Of a stretch of DNA of 64,000 nt, positions 7,769 through 16,596 are shown piece by piece. This DNA comes from Unio delphinus (Eukaryota > Mollusca > Bivalvia > Unionida > Unionidae), in assembly GCA_029339505.1 (NCBI GenBank), contig JAQISU010000345.1:250501-314500 (forward strand), read 5' to 3'. A program made the position numbers and the translations under genes. Each line of letters opens with the position of its first letter. Positions within the stretch are counted from its first letter, which is position 1. The notes below the pieces were generated by a model. The model was not told where the DNA came from. It did no database searches and saw only the letters and a list, made by a program, of their open reading frames with translations.

Positions 7769-7809
7769 TTCAAAAATCTTCGATGGTTCCCAAATCTTCG
7801 ATGGTTCCA

Positions 7810-8223
7810 ATGTCCAATTTTGATTTAATGGATGCGGCTAAAAAACTAGTGATTAAAAATTTCAGAGGTGTTTTTATGAAAGATCAATTACCACATCAAC
7901 CAAACAAAACTGAAACAGGTATTATTAATCTCGATAACAGCACCGGACCTGGAACTCACTGGGTTGCATACGCTATTGATCCACGTGGGATTGTCTATTT
8001 TGATTCATATGGATTAGCCCCACCAAAAGAATTTATGCGTTACATAAAACAATTTCCAATGAAGACTTGGTATTCTACGCTACCAACACAACAAATCAAT
8101 GACCCACCAATATGCGGCAGTGAAGTATTAAATGTCCTTGATGCTATTTCAGCATCTAGAAAACCACCTCATATTGTCGTTAATGAATACACTAGTAATC
8201 GCTTTTTAGAGAATGGTGTATAA
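7810..8223 (+). CDS. Adenain-like cysteine protease (element A)
   Basis: With the start MSNFDLMDAAKK, 137 aa. Candidate catalytic residues are His50 (GTHWVAYAID), Asp65 (YFDSYG), Gln94/95 and Cys102 (PPICGSEVL). This is the order seen in adenovirus proteases and Ulp1-type peptidases. It would mature capsid proteins. The open frame extends upstream through the repeats of the preceding gene, but an in-frame ATG at 7801 or 7810 is the likely start because conservation begins there. It is shorter than adenovirus protease (about 200 aa), as in many Polintons. Confidence 0.85.
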   Translation: MSNFDLMDAAKKLVIKNFRGVFMKDQLPHQPNKTETGIINLDNSTGPGTHWVAYAIDPRGIVYFDSYGLAPPKEFMRYIKQFPMKTWYSTLPTQQINDPPICGSEVLNVLDAISASRKPPHIVVNEYTSNRFLENGV

Positions 8224-8229
8224 AATATC

Positions 8230-9150
8230 ATGATCGATATTTGGGGAAGACTTCTGAAACCCAAACCCGATGACACTGCAACCGGTGATGTAAAAAAACT
8301 AATCAAAGATGAAATCGCTGAGACGTTAAATTTAGTAAATGTTGACCCGAACGAAATAGTTGTATTTCAAGACAAACAGGGTAAATTGAAAAGCAGTGAT
8401 GTGTCATTGGATGATATTTTAGTTAAACAACGAAACGCAATCGAGAATACTATCGCGTTATTTTCCGATCAAGGTAAACTCAAACCGGGTGTACTTTTTT
8501 CGACGATTACAGATCGACTTACAAACTACGATAAAGAATTTGAAGATCATTTAAAAGGCTACAATGGTTTCCGTAGAAATGTCATTCATAAGTTCTTTGG
8601 ATCCCCAATTGTAGTTACACCATCTATCGCTGATATTAAAACGTTTATAGATGATCAAAAAGTCATCAATGACCGCAATAATGAATTGTACCTGATTAAT
8701 TTAAGATTTTTCAGCGATGAAAATTTAAGACCACTTAACCTCCTTGAAACGATATACACATTAAAAACTATCGAACAATCGTTTGTAGAACTTCGAGATG
8801 CCCGCAAAGTAAAAATGCCGAATCACAACGATGAAGTTAAAAATGTTGTGAACACGATAGCTAGTGGAATTTTCGATTAGGTTAAAGACGGACCATCGCT
8901 CAGTTACATATTTGGTGGTTTGAATTACATTGAGGGAATTTATCGATTTACAATCATAGCTAACGAACATTTTAATATAACATGTGTCGATTTAACCGAT
9001 AAAATTTTAGGAACAGGTGTTAACACAGTAATGTTTAAATCTAATCCAATTGAAGTACTTTTTAAAATAAGTGTGGTTAGAGGTAGATCAGTTAGATTAA
9101 CGATGCCGTGGGTGATAGAATATGTAGCAGAAGTACCTGGCGATAAATAA
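8230..9150 (+). pseudogene. Fibre-like repeat protein, interrupted by an in-frame TAG (element A)
   Basis: The N-terminal part (MIDIWGRLLKPKPD), one DQGKLK...DDILVKQRNAIENTIALF repeat, a coiled-coil-like middle and a beta-rich C-terminal domain (GIYRFTI ... MPWVIEYVAEVPGDK) lie in one frame. They are broken by TAG at 8878-8880, where the homologues have Trp in a GTFDW/GSFEW context. The architecture of short N-terminal anchor, repeat shaft and C-terminal beta domain suggests a receptor-binding fibre or spike; that is inference. Without readthrough the C-terminal domain is lost. Homologues: 17098-18042 (C), 32492-33850 (D), 50996-52129 (E). Confidence 0.65.
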
Positions 9151-9185
9151 TTCTGCAATTCAATGATGAACATTTAAAATAAAAA

Positions 9186-9830
9186 ATGATTTCATCATCG
9201 CAATATCGCTATGATCAGGTCAGAGAATATCAAACTAGACTCAAAACCTTGTCTGAGGAGTATGAAATGAAAATTAAAAAATACCGCAGGAGAATTACCG
9301 CAATTGATATTACTGTGTATTCAGTGAGTGGTGTAATCACCGGAGCTGGTATTATACTGTCTTCAGTGACAATGATGGCCCCGATAGCTGTTCCAATTTG
9401 CATTTCTGCGGCAACAACAATCGCTGGAATAATTTCAATAATCACAAAAAAAATATCCTCATGCAGCCAACGGAAACTACAAGACTACATAATTCAATTT
9501 CATGTTGTGTCCACTGCATACTCGCAATTATCCTCATTGATATCGTCATCGCTCGATGATACAATTATATCAGAGAGTGAGTTTTCAGCGATGGTAGATA
9601 TATATGATTCTGCGATGTCAAAATTAGAGCGACAACATGAGTATAATAACAATGACAACACAGATGGAATTACTTCAACAAATAGTGGAGAACACAAACC
9701 CAGTACAAACAAGCATGATCTCAATAACCTCAACGAATCCAGAATTCAGTGTGAATTTCCCCTCTCCGGTCCCAGTGAAGGAGATAGCGCTAGCAAAATT
9801 ACGAGTGTATCACAGTTGGCCAAATATTAG
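9186..9830 (+). CDS. Two-transmembrane protein (element A)
   Basis: The ORF has 214 aa. It starts with a charged helical stretch (MISSSQYRYDQVREYQTRLK ...), then two adjacent hydrophobic segments (about residues 40-90), then a polar tail. The 3' ~190 bp overlaps the start of the penton gene in another frame, so the last ~60 residues may be a by-product of penton coding constraint. Homologues exist in C, D and E at the same place. Role unknown; a virion or host membrane protein is plausible. Confidence 0.65.
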   Translation: MISSSQYRYDQVREYQTRLKTLSEEYEMKIKKYRRRITAIDITVYSVSGVITGAGIILSSVTMMAPIAVPICISAATTIAGIISIITKKISSCSQRKLQDYIIQFHVVSTAYSQLSSLISSSLDDTIISESEFSAMVDIYDSAMSKLERQHEYNNNDNTDGITSTNSGEHKPSTNKHDLNNLNESRIQCEFPLSGPSEGDSASKITSVSQLAKY

Positions 9831-11004
9831 GTCAAAATCATTTGGTGGTCAACAACCGAATAATTCCCTGGTATTTGCAAATAAGAATAAATCCGACGGA
9901 ACCCCAGACTGGAATGTTGTTTCCATACCAACCGGATCATACCAAATTGAACAAATCAATAATGAATTCGCGCGTAGAATAAAATCGATTACTGGAGTAG
10001 AGTCAAAAATAGCTATAACAGTTCATGAGCCAACACTATCATCTGCCATTGAAATAAGCACAGAAGGTTACGTCGTAGATATATATCTGAGTTCTATTAG
10101 AACCGTACTAGGATGGCCTGAATTACCACCCGGGGGAAAAACCGTTGATATACCCGAACCACAAAAAACTGATTATATCACCGACGTGATAAAACCCGAT
10201 AATCCAGTAAAAAGCTATAGATATTATGATAAATCGTATTTTTTCATTAGAGTAGAATATGATGAAAAAATACGACTTGTTCATCATCTTGCTAACAGGG
10301 ATAAAATCACTGAAAATTTCACAGCAATGAATAATGATTTTTCGCTGCTGTTAATATCTCTTAAATCTGGCTCTCTCACCCGAGATGAATTTATCAGTGT
10401 CGTAGAAACATGTAACAAAATCATCAATGACATGGAAACATTTCATTCACAAATTATTCAAGAGGTATTAGGTGACAGTCCTAAAACAAGAGATTTATTT
10501 GCAATAGACTATAAGATCCGCATAGGAGATATTCCAACATTCAAACTACCAGGATATAACGTACCACAACTAACAAAACATCTCAGTGACACCATCGATG
10601 AAGGTTTCAAAAAAATCCATGATACGTGGAAAAAAACAGCATCACCGGAAATAAAAATCCTCAAACACAATAATGACCCAGATGGTGGTGGCAGGCATAT
10701 TGCTCCGTTCAATGTGAATATTTCAACGGTGATTGCGCTCAATTTAGTATGTGATGTGATCGAAGGAAGCTATCAAATAAATTTAGAACGATCAAATCAA
10801 GCTCAGCAGGGATATATTTTGTATTCATTTGCACCAACAGCTCCTCCAGGATTTTTAATTATTGAGTCCCCGGTGAATCCAGTCTATATGCGGTGTCATA
10901 ATAATTCATTAACCAGAATTAATTTCAAACTCACTGACCAGTCTAATAATCTGATTGATTTACAAGAGGAGGTTTTACAAATTAGTCTGTTTGTGAAATC
11001 GTAG
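9637..11004 (+). CDS. Penton-type minor capsid protein (element A)
   Basis: The protein has 455 aa and starts MSIITMTTQMELLQQIVENT inside the previous gene. Its C-terminus (NPVYMRCHNNSLTRINFKL, then TDQSNNLIDL) is typical of Polinton minor capsid proteins, whose single jelly roll occupies capsid vertices. The N-terminal block (FPSPVPVKEIALAKLRVYHS) is also conserved. The middle (~residues 180-300) is variable between copies and may be an insertion domain. The frame is intact. Confidence 0.75.
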   Translation: MSIITMTTQMELLQQIVENTNPVQTSMISITSTNPEFSVNFPSPVPVKEIALAKLRVYHSWPNIRSKSFGGQQPNNSLVFANKNKSDGTPDWNVVSIPTGSYQIEQINNEFARRIKSITGVESKIAITVHEPTLSSAIEISTEGYVVDIYLSSIRTVLGWPELPPGGKTVDIPEPQKTDYITDVIKPDNPVKSYRYYDKSYFFIRVEYDEKIRLVHHLANRDKITENFTAMNNDFSLLLISLKSGSLTRDEFISVVETCNKIINDMETFHSQIIQEVLGDSPKTRDLFAIDYKIRIGDIPTFKLPGYNVPQLTKHLSDTIDEGFKKIHDTWKKTASPEIKILKHNNDPDGGGRHIAPFNVNISTVIALNLVCDVIEGSYQINLERSNQAQQGYILYSFAPTAPPGFLIIESPVNPVYMRCHNNSLTRINFKLTDQSNNLIDLQEEVLQISLFVKS

Positions 11005-11029
11005 TGATTTTCGTCGTAGTGATTTAGCA

Positions 11030-11260
11030 GACCCTAGGACACGATATCGTATCGGACTGGATCAAATATTCGGTTAACCCCAACTGAAAGTTCAGCAGCA
11101 GAGAGGGTGAGTGACAACGACGTTGCGACATTTATGATTCGCGAATACAACATCCCATGTTCACTGTCATTTTTTCGCGAGAAGGGTCTAGTGTTATTTG
11201 GAGGGGGTATAATCAAAAATAAAAACAAAAAATGTTGTAGGATTCACCCTCTCTGCTGCT
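11030..11260. repeat. Right terminal inverted repeat of element A, with ATPase tail remnant
   Basis: The inner part (11030-11077) is a copy of the last ~16 codons of the packaging ATPase, ending RYRIGLDQIFG and stop, although the ATPase gene belongs at the other end of the element. A 167-bp unit follows (11094-11260), bounded by AGCAGCAGAGAGGGTGA and its inverse TCACCCTCTCTGCTGCT. Total 231 bp, close to the 228/229-bp TIRs of D. The remnant shows that the TIR includes the ATPase 3' end. Confidence 0.8.
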
Positions 11261-11456
11261 CAAGTTCTCCTTCTACTTCAATAAACGCTTCACAGGGCAA
11301 AAAGTATTTACTGGTATCATGGACTTGAAGTTCAATTCTTGCTCGACTATTTGAGTCTATGGCATGATAGGCGTAATATTGATAATCGCGTACAGAATCA
11401 TCCTTGCGAACTGGGGCATCTATATCAAACGCTGGATCAGGTGACTGTTTGAACAT
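11261..11456 (-). pseudogene. MCP N-terminal fragment, split by insertion of element A (element B)
   Basis: It encodes about the first 65 residues of an MCP (MFKQSPDPAFDIDAPVRKDD through FIEVEGEL) and then meets the element A terminus. The remainder should lie left of A, outside the window. The sequence next to the junction is CAAGT, the expected 5-bp target duplication. It is closer to the C than to the A MCP (YQYYAYHAI). Confidence 0.85.
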
Positions 11457-11510
11457 TTTATTCTATTTATCAGAGTCTAAATAGTGAAATCGTAAACGAT
11501 TTTTCCATTC

Positions 11511-11948
11511 TCATAGTCGTAGGTTTTTAAAGCCACTTCCTGCTATCATATTTGCAATATTGCTTTGGTCGGGGGTTAAAGCCATCGACGCTAATTTTTC
11601 GTCTACTGCGTTATTTATAATTCTACTAACACTTGCAGGCATTTCCGCTGTAGATGGCAATGGTACCGGTTTCTTTTTTCGTCTCACTAATGATGTTATT
11701 TTATTCTTCGCAGTTGAAAACGCTTTTCCAGCAAAATCTCCAACAGCACTAATACCCTTATCACGAATAACATCAATGGCTTTCATTCCTAGTTGTTTAG
11801 CCAACGACATCACTTTTGGAGCCATTCTCGCAAATAACCCTGCAATGGTATTGCCTAAACCATCTCCGTAGTATGCTCTATAAACCGGAAACCGTGAATT
11901 AACTACGTAGACGGGGGTTGGTTTATCATGATTGTAGTGTATGATCAT
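11511..11948 (-). CDS. Small basic amphipathic protein, pVI-like candidate (element B)
   Basis: The protein has 145 aa and the same plan as in A: MIIHYNHDKP start, YYGDGLGNT, an amphipathic helix rich in Met/Ala/Lys, VRRKKKPVPLPST, and C-terminal MIAGSGFKNLRL. The tail is less basic than in A. Frame intact. It lies 54 bp from the MCP start, with a GAAATCGTAAACGATTT palindrome in the spacer. Confidence 0.65.
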   Translation of the reverse strand: MIIHYNHDKPTPVYVVNSRFPVYRAYYGDGLGNTIAGLFARMAPKVMSLAKQLGMKAIDVIRDKGISAVGDFAGKAFSTAKNKITSLVRRKKKPVPLPSTAEMPASVSRIINNAVDEKLASMALTPDQSNIANMIAGSGFKNLRL

Positions 11949-11988
11949 TATTTGAAATCAGAAACAATTTTTCAATTGACTTTTCAAT

Positions 11989-13041
11989 TCAGTCACTATG
12001 ATACCCATTTGCTAACTCGTCAATGAAATCTCGATATGTGCTGATATCCATGATACCACCCTGAAATAATCGTCTACAGATATCAGCTGCTTCATTAATT
12101 ATTTCCGGTGAGTTATTTCCAGCTCGGAAACCTCCTACAAGAACTTCTAATCGTGATATATCATTGATAACACTACCAGGACATGTCGTGGTAGAGTCAA
12201 AGACTCCAGCGTTGAAATCCTTTGGATTTCCAATCGAATATCCTTTTCCGCTTGTTTCCTCAGTTGTACCAGTTGCGCCCTCACTATCATCAAGTAATTG
12301 CCTTTGTCGGCCTCGACTTTGTTGTTTTTGTATACCATAGCTATCAACTCCTGCTTTAAAAGTTCTGTACTCAATTGTATCCTTTCTCAAATTACCAGTA
12401 ATCTCCTTGTTTATTTTATATAACCAATCTACCCAGTCGTCTCGTTTAATTCTACTGTTTTTATACTCGTCTTTTAAAAACTCTTCCCTTGAATAATATT
12501 TTTGGATAGCGAAAATGCCAAAATCCGCATAATCGTTGGGTTTTATTAATTGATATTCTTTGATTTCTGTTATAGCTCCTTCGGTGAATTTGTCTATAAA
12601 GGGAACACCTCTTGGGGTGACGACATCAAATGGTTGTGGTTCAGGTGTGGAAACTCTTTGAGTTTCAGGCGCAGAATCATCAATATCAGCTAATCGTTCA
12701 TACTCGCGCTGAGTTTTTATATCACTGGATAACTGTTGTATCCCTGCGCGTGTTTGTCCGGTCTCTGCTGCTATCTTTTCAAGCGTATCAAGCAGCGGCG
12801 CCTTCTTTACTCGTTCTCGCTCAGGAATATCTCCGTATATCGCTGCTTCAGTTAACTTTTTCACATCTTTGGTCGCACTTGTTATCGGAGTACACAGTTG
12901 TTCACTTGACACAGAAAAGTCAGTCTGCGCTTGTTGTCGTTGTTGCAGTTTATTCCGTACAGAGTCACGAATTGGTACAAATCTCCTGATTCCATCCAGT
13001 CGTTCACGAGCCAATCGGGTTGTTAATGCTTCATTGACCAT
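11989..13041 (-). CDS. MVNEAL-family protein (element B)
   Basis: The protein has 350 aa. N-terminus and last ~75 residues are conserved as in A. The middle is of a second type shared in part with D (TDFSVSSEQL, ITSATKDVKKLTE, TGQTRAGIQQLSSDIK). A mini-palindrome inside the gene (12215-12232, GAAATCCTTTGGATTTC) encodes NPKDF. Frame intact. Function unknown. Confidence 0.7.
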   Translation of the reverse strand: MVNEALTTRLARERLDGIRRFVPIRDSVRNKLQQRQQAQTDFSVSSEQLCTPITSATKDVKKLTEAAIYGDIPERERVKKAPLLDTLEKIAAETGQTRAGIQQLSSDIKTQREYERLADIDDSAPETQRVSTPEPQPFDVVTPRGVPFIDKFTEGAITEIKEYQLIKPNDYADFGIFAIQKYYSREEFLKDEYKNSRIKRDDWVDWLYKINKEITGNLRKDTIEYRTFKAGVDSYGIQKQQSRGRQRQLLDDSEGATGTTEETSGKGYSIGNPKDFNAGVFDSTTTCPGSVINDISRLEVLVGGFRAGNNSPEIINEAADICRRLFQGGIMDISTYRDFIDELANGYHSD

Positions 13042-13129
13042 TATTTGAAATCAGAAACAATTTTTCAATTGCAAAACAATTTTTCAATCCCGACCTAACA
13101 CCATCGTGGAAATGTTTTAACATCTCTAT

Positions 13130-13200
13130 CATTGATGGGGAAAGTGTGGAAATCCTTATCAAAATAAATAATATCACACTTTCCCCACTTTTCCATTGAT
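13130..13200. promoter_or_regulatory. Single TATA-loop hairpin upstream of the MVNEAL gene (element B)
   Basis: The stem TGGGGAAAGTGTG (13136-13148) pairs perfectly with CACACTTTCCCCA (13175-13187). The 26-nt loop is AT-rich. It is equivalent to the three hairpins of element C and the one in E but with a different stem sequence. Likely a promoter, origin or RNA element of the structural block. Confidence 0.55.
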
Positions 13201-13320
13201 CAATCCGAACCAGCCATCAATTTTTTATTCACTGTTTTCAACAGTTTTAATCAAAAAATGCTAAAAAAAATTAAAATCTCTATGAGGGACGGTCACAATC
13301 AAATAATGATAAATGGTCAA

Positions 13321-13677
13321 TCAAAATTGTTCATTTTCTTGAATTAACGCCCGTAGGTTTCTAACTTTAGAATTAACCTCCTTTTTCAATTCGTATTCGT
13401 ACCCCAATTCTTTTCGTATTCGTTCTACGATGGTATACAACGGAGCGAACACACTTACGTCACTGGAGAATGCGAGAGAGTCCCGAATAGAATTCTGAAT
13501 TCTTTTGATGAGCGCATACTTCTTTGGTAGCATATGTTTATTGTTGTTAACTCCGTATTCTATATCCTGAAAATCAGACATGATTTGATCAGGATTTAAC
13601 CCATCTGATAGTTCAATATCCCAACTTTTCAATTTTGAAATCTCGGATATGATGCTATTCATGTTTTCAGAATTCAT
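13321..13677 (-). CDS. 118-aa conserved element protein (element B)
   Basis: It starts MNSENMNSIISEISKL and ends ALIQENEQF. It is the same length as the A copy with scattered substitutions and no breaks. No recognisable motif. It is followed by the HNH gene 44 bp upstream on the same strand. Confidence 0.75.
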   Translation of the reverse strand: MNSENMNSIISEISKLKSWDIELSDGLNPDQIMSDFQDIEYGVNNNKHMLPKKYALIKRIQNSIRDSLAFSSDVSVFAPLYTIVERIRKELGYEYELKKEVNSKVRNLRALIQENEQF

Positions 13678-13721
13678 TATTCTATAATAATGATATATTT
13701 CTAAATGAAAAATATGACGTA

Positions 13722-14213
13722 TTAGACGTAACTAAATCGAATTTTCTGTCCTGTCTTTTTTGAAATCGCCGTTTTGGTTATCCCCTCTGCAACTCTTCGT
13801 ACTGAGGATCCACATATATCGAAGTGCCTACCGGCTTCATTCATTGATTGAAATATTTTTTCTTCGTTAGTTATCGTATTCAAAGATTTCACAGGTCTCG
13901 CTTTTTTCGAGTATTTCCCAGTCCCCCCTCGTTCGGAATTTTTACTTTGTGTGATAGCCTGCAGATTTGATAAAGAATTGTTTTTCGGATTAAAATCGAT
14001 ATGATCAATAACAAAATCATCCTCGATCAATCCATAAAAACACTCAAATGCGAAACGATGATTGAGATAAGTTTTCTTTCCAGCACCAAACACCAAATAC
14101 CCTTGATTATTCACAGAACCAACTGGTTTCTTCAGTCTGCGGTTTCTTACAACACCATCACTGGATGCTTCATAATTTGTGATCACAGGGTGTTGTCTGA
14201 ATTCTTGGTTCAT
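13722..14213 (-). CDS. HNH homing-type endonuclease (NUMOD/HNH_3-like) (element B)
   Basis: The protein has 163 aa. The N-terminal segment (YEASSDGVVRNRRLKK) resembles a NUMOD4 module. The core VIDHIDFNPKNNSLSNLQAI carries the D-H ... N ... N pattern of HNH nucleases. A C-terminal NUMOD1-like helix-turn-helix follows (SMNEAGRHFDICGSSVRRVA). Such genes are common selfish passengers in phages and large DNA viruses. Presence in B and C, decay in D and absence in A suggests gain and loss. It lies 14 bp from the Cys-rich gene. Confidence 0.85.
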   Translation of the reverse strand: MNQEFRQHPVITNYEASSDGVVRNRRLKKPVGSVNNQGYLVFGAGKKTYLNHRFAFECFYGLIEDDFVIDHIDFNPKNNSLSNLQAITQSKNSERGGTGKYSKKARPVKSLNTITNEEKIFQSMNEAGRHFDICGSSVRRVAEGITKTAISKKTGQKIRFSYV

Positions 14214-14227
14214 TCGTATACATAATA

Positions 14228-14626
14228 CTATTGTTTGTCTAATTCATTGTTTGGTTTAATGATAAATCTTTCGATGTAGTCTTGAGGAGTTCTTATGATT
14301 TTATCCTTGATACTGACTTTGTCAGCGTCAAGAATACTGACTTTGTCAGCGTCAGGGTCAAAATTTCTGATTGATTGTCCATTTTTGATTCTTTTATCAT
14401 AATACCGCTTCAACTCCCTGTATCGCTTACCACCGCAATTCAAACACAACTGAGATTTTCCCCTGACTCCAACCCCACATCGAATACAGGGTAACGGACC
14501 AAGGCGTCCACGTCGAAAGCTTTGCATATGATACCCACAAAACTCATTTCTGCATGATTTGTTACACGGGGTTACTGATCCAATCATAAGCCACTTGCAG
14601 TGATTCATTATATAAAAATCTTTCAT
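14228..14626 (-). CDS. Cys-rich putative zinc-binding protein (element B)
   Basis: The protein has 132 aa with the same two Cys clusters as the A copy (CNKSCRNEFCGYH; CIRC ... CLNC). A 24-bp in-frame direct duplication in the tail encodes DADKVSI twice. The alternative start at 14608 (MNHCKW) is favoured by comparison with D. Divergent from the polymerase fragment. Confidence 0.7.
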   Translation of the reverse strand: MKDFYIMNHCKWLMIGSVTPCNKSCRNEFCGYHMQSFRRGRLGPLPCIRCGVGVRGKSQLCLNCGGKRYRELKRYYDKRIKNGQSIRNFDPDADKVSILDADKVSIKDKIIRTPQDYIERFIIKPNNELDKQ

Positions 14627-14650
14627 TTAAATGCTTGTTTTAATTATAGC

Positions 14651-15605
14651 ATGAGGGAATTAAGGAGAACGCCTTCGAAAAATGCTGATAAGGAGTTTAA
14701 GAGATTATTAAAAATCAATCCTAGATTTAATCTCGATAGACCCAAAAAACGTCCAATAGACGGAAACATGAAAGAGTTTAAGAGATTATTAAAAATCAAT
14801 CCTAGATTTAATCTCGATAAACCCAAAAAACGTAACAAACGTCCAAGAGACGGAAACATGAAAGAGTTTAAGAGATTATTAAAAATTAGTCCTAAATTTA
14901 ATCTCGATAAACCCAAAAAACGTAACAAACGTCCAAGAGACGGAAACATGAAAGAGTTTAAGAGATTATTAAAAATTAGTCCTAAATTTAATCTCGATAA
15001 ACCAAAAAAACGTAACAAAATTAATCCTAAATTTAATCTCGATAGACCCAAAAAACGTCCAAGAGACGGAAACATGAAAGAGTTTAAGAGATTATTAAAA
15101 ATTAGTCCTAAATTTAATCTCGATAAACCAAAAAAAACGTCCAAGAGATTACCCTGGAAAGATGCTCAATTCAATCTCGATATAGTTTGTAATACACCAA
15201 AGAATACAATTCTTGATAAAGCCATGATTAGTAAAATCAGAGACTGTTTTAATGAATTCAAGCGTGATGGAGCATCTTATTGTTGGTCAACATTTCGAAT
15301 TGATGGTGTTGTTGATGCTACCATGAATGATGAAAAAGCAGCAGTGATAATTTCACGTGTTGGGGGAAAAAGATATTTTTTCCGAATCAAATTCATTATC
15401 GAAGTCGATGGCAAATGGATTATTAGGGATAAATTTGAACCAATCCTCAAGAATAAAAAAGCTGTCATTGTGAGTAGAGATTCCAAACCAGGAATTCTAA
15501 CCGGAATCGATAAGCCATACTACGAAAGATCTTATCCCGTAACAGCAATGGTCTATGGGATATATCCGTTAAATGATAAACCCGATATCGCAAAACTAGC
15601 TCCTA
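14651..15605 (+). pseudogene. Polymerase N-terminal fragment with tandem basic repeats (element B)
   Basis: It begins MRELRRTPSKNADKEFKRLL and contains about six tandem units of the type KEFKRLLKINPRFNLD-(K/R)PKKR, rich in Lys/Arg. The conserved WSTFRIDG and KWIIRDKFEPIL blocks follow. The polymerase frame is cut after KLAPI near 15605, where sequence switches to the inverse strand of a penton gene, so the palm, helicase and HNH regions are gone. The repeats may be a nonspecific DNA-binding or nuclear-targeting extension. Confidence 0.8.
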
Positions 15606-16596
15606 TTTTTTTCCATTTGTCATGGATTTTTTTGAAACCTTCATCGATGGTGTCACTGAGATGTTTTGTTAGTTGTGGTACGTTATATCCTGGTAGTTTG
15701 AATGTTGGAATATCTCCTATGCGGATCTTATAGTCTATTGCAAATAAATCTCTTGTTTTAGGACTACTGTCACCTAATACCTCTTGAATAATTTGTGAAT
15801 GAAATGTTTCCATGTCATTGATGATTTTGTTACATGTTTCTACGACACTGATAAATTCATCTCGGGTGAGAGTGCCGGATCTAAGGGATATAAACAACAA
15901 CGAAATATCGTTATTGAAAGCTGTGAAATTTTCAGTGATTTTATCCCTGTTAGCAAGATGATGAATAAGTCGTATTTTATCATCATATTCTACTCTAATG
16001 AAAAAATACGACTTATCATAATATCTATAGCTTTTTATTGGATTATCAGATTTTATCTTGTCGGTTTTTTTTGGTTCTGGTAAATCAACGGTTTTTCCCC
16101 CGGGTGGTAATTCAGGCCATCCTAGTACGGTTCTAATAGAACTCTGATATATATCTACGACGTATCCTTCTGTGCTTATTTCAATGGCAGATGATAGTGT
16201 CGGCACATGAACTGTTATAGCTATTTTTGATTCTTTTCCAGTAATCGATTTTATTCTACGCGCGAATTCATCATTGATTTGTTCAATTTGGTATGATCCG
16301 GTTGGTATGGAAACAACATTCCAGTCTGGGGTTCCGTCTGGTTTATTCTTATTTGCAAATACCAGGGAATTATTCGGTTGTTGACCACCAAATGATTTTG
16401 ACCTAATATTTGGCCAACTGTGATACACTCGTAATTTTGCTAGCGCTATCTCCTTCACTGGGACCGGAGAGGGGAAATTCACACTGAATTCTGGATTCGT
16501 TGAGGTTATTGAGATCATGCTTGTTTGTACTGGGTTTGTGTTCTCCACTATTTGTTGAAGTAATTCCATCTGTGTTGTCATTGTTATTATACTCAT
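15606..16596 (-). pseudogene. Penton-type minor capsid protein, C-terminally truncated (element C)
   Basis: The first ~330 residues are intact and closely match A. The gene is cut after KKIHDKWKK at the B/C junction. The conserved C-terminal block of the family (about 115 residues) is missing, so the jelly roll cannot be complete. The start MSIITM again overlaps the preceding two-TM gene. Confidence 0.85.

Larger units (their letters stand above)
1..11260 (+). mobile_element. Element A: Polinton/adintovirus-like element, left part outside window
   Basis: It runs from the left edge to the terminal motif CTCTGCTGCT ending at 11260. Gene order is polymerase (-), Cys-rich protein, small-RNA locus, 118-aa protein, MVNEAL-family protein, amphipathic basic protein, MCP, Ala-rich protein, protease, fibre-like protein, two-TM protein and penton (all +), then terminus. 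The integrase, PLA2, zinc ribbon and ATPase side lies outside the window. The right terminus abuts a truncated MCP gene on the other strand (11261-11456), so A was inserted into element B. Most A genes are open; the visible break is one nonsense codon in the fibre-like gene. It lacks the free-standing HNH gene of B and C. Confidence 0.9.
11261..15605 (-). mobile_element. Element B: fragment interrupted by element A and ending at a deletion
   Basis: It starts in mid MCP gene exactly where A ends and continues with the amphipathic protein, MVNEAL protein, hairpin spacer, 118-aa protein, HNH and Cys-rich genes (-), then the polymerase N-terminus (+). The polymerase is cut near 15605 and joined to the inside of a penton gene on the other strand. 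The missing part is the rest of the polymerase, the integrase-ATPase side and the B terminus. Structural-block orientation is the same as in C. Confidence 0.85.

Noticed and set aside
8878..8880. Programmed readthrough or hypermutation at Trp-to-stop changes (TAG in the A fibre gene, TGA in the D polymerase)
   Set aside because: Only two cases, each in one copy; ordinary G-to-A mutation in decaying elements is enough. No consistent downstream context was seen.
14644..15144. Long minus ORF rich in Leu/Phe/Gly (166 codons) opposite the polymerase repeats
   Set aside because: It is the antisense of the tandem basic repeats and its length follows repeat number; no independent conservation.
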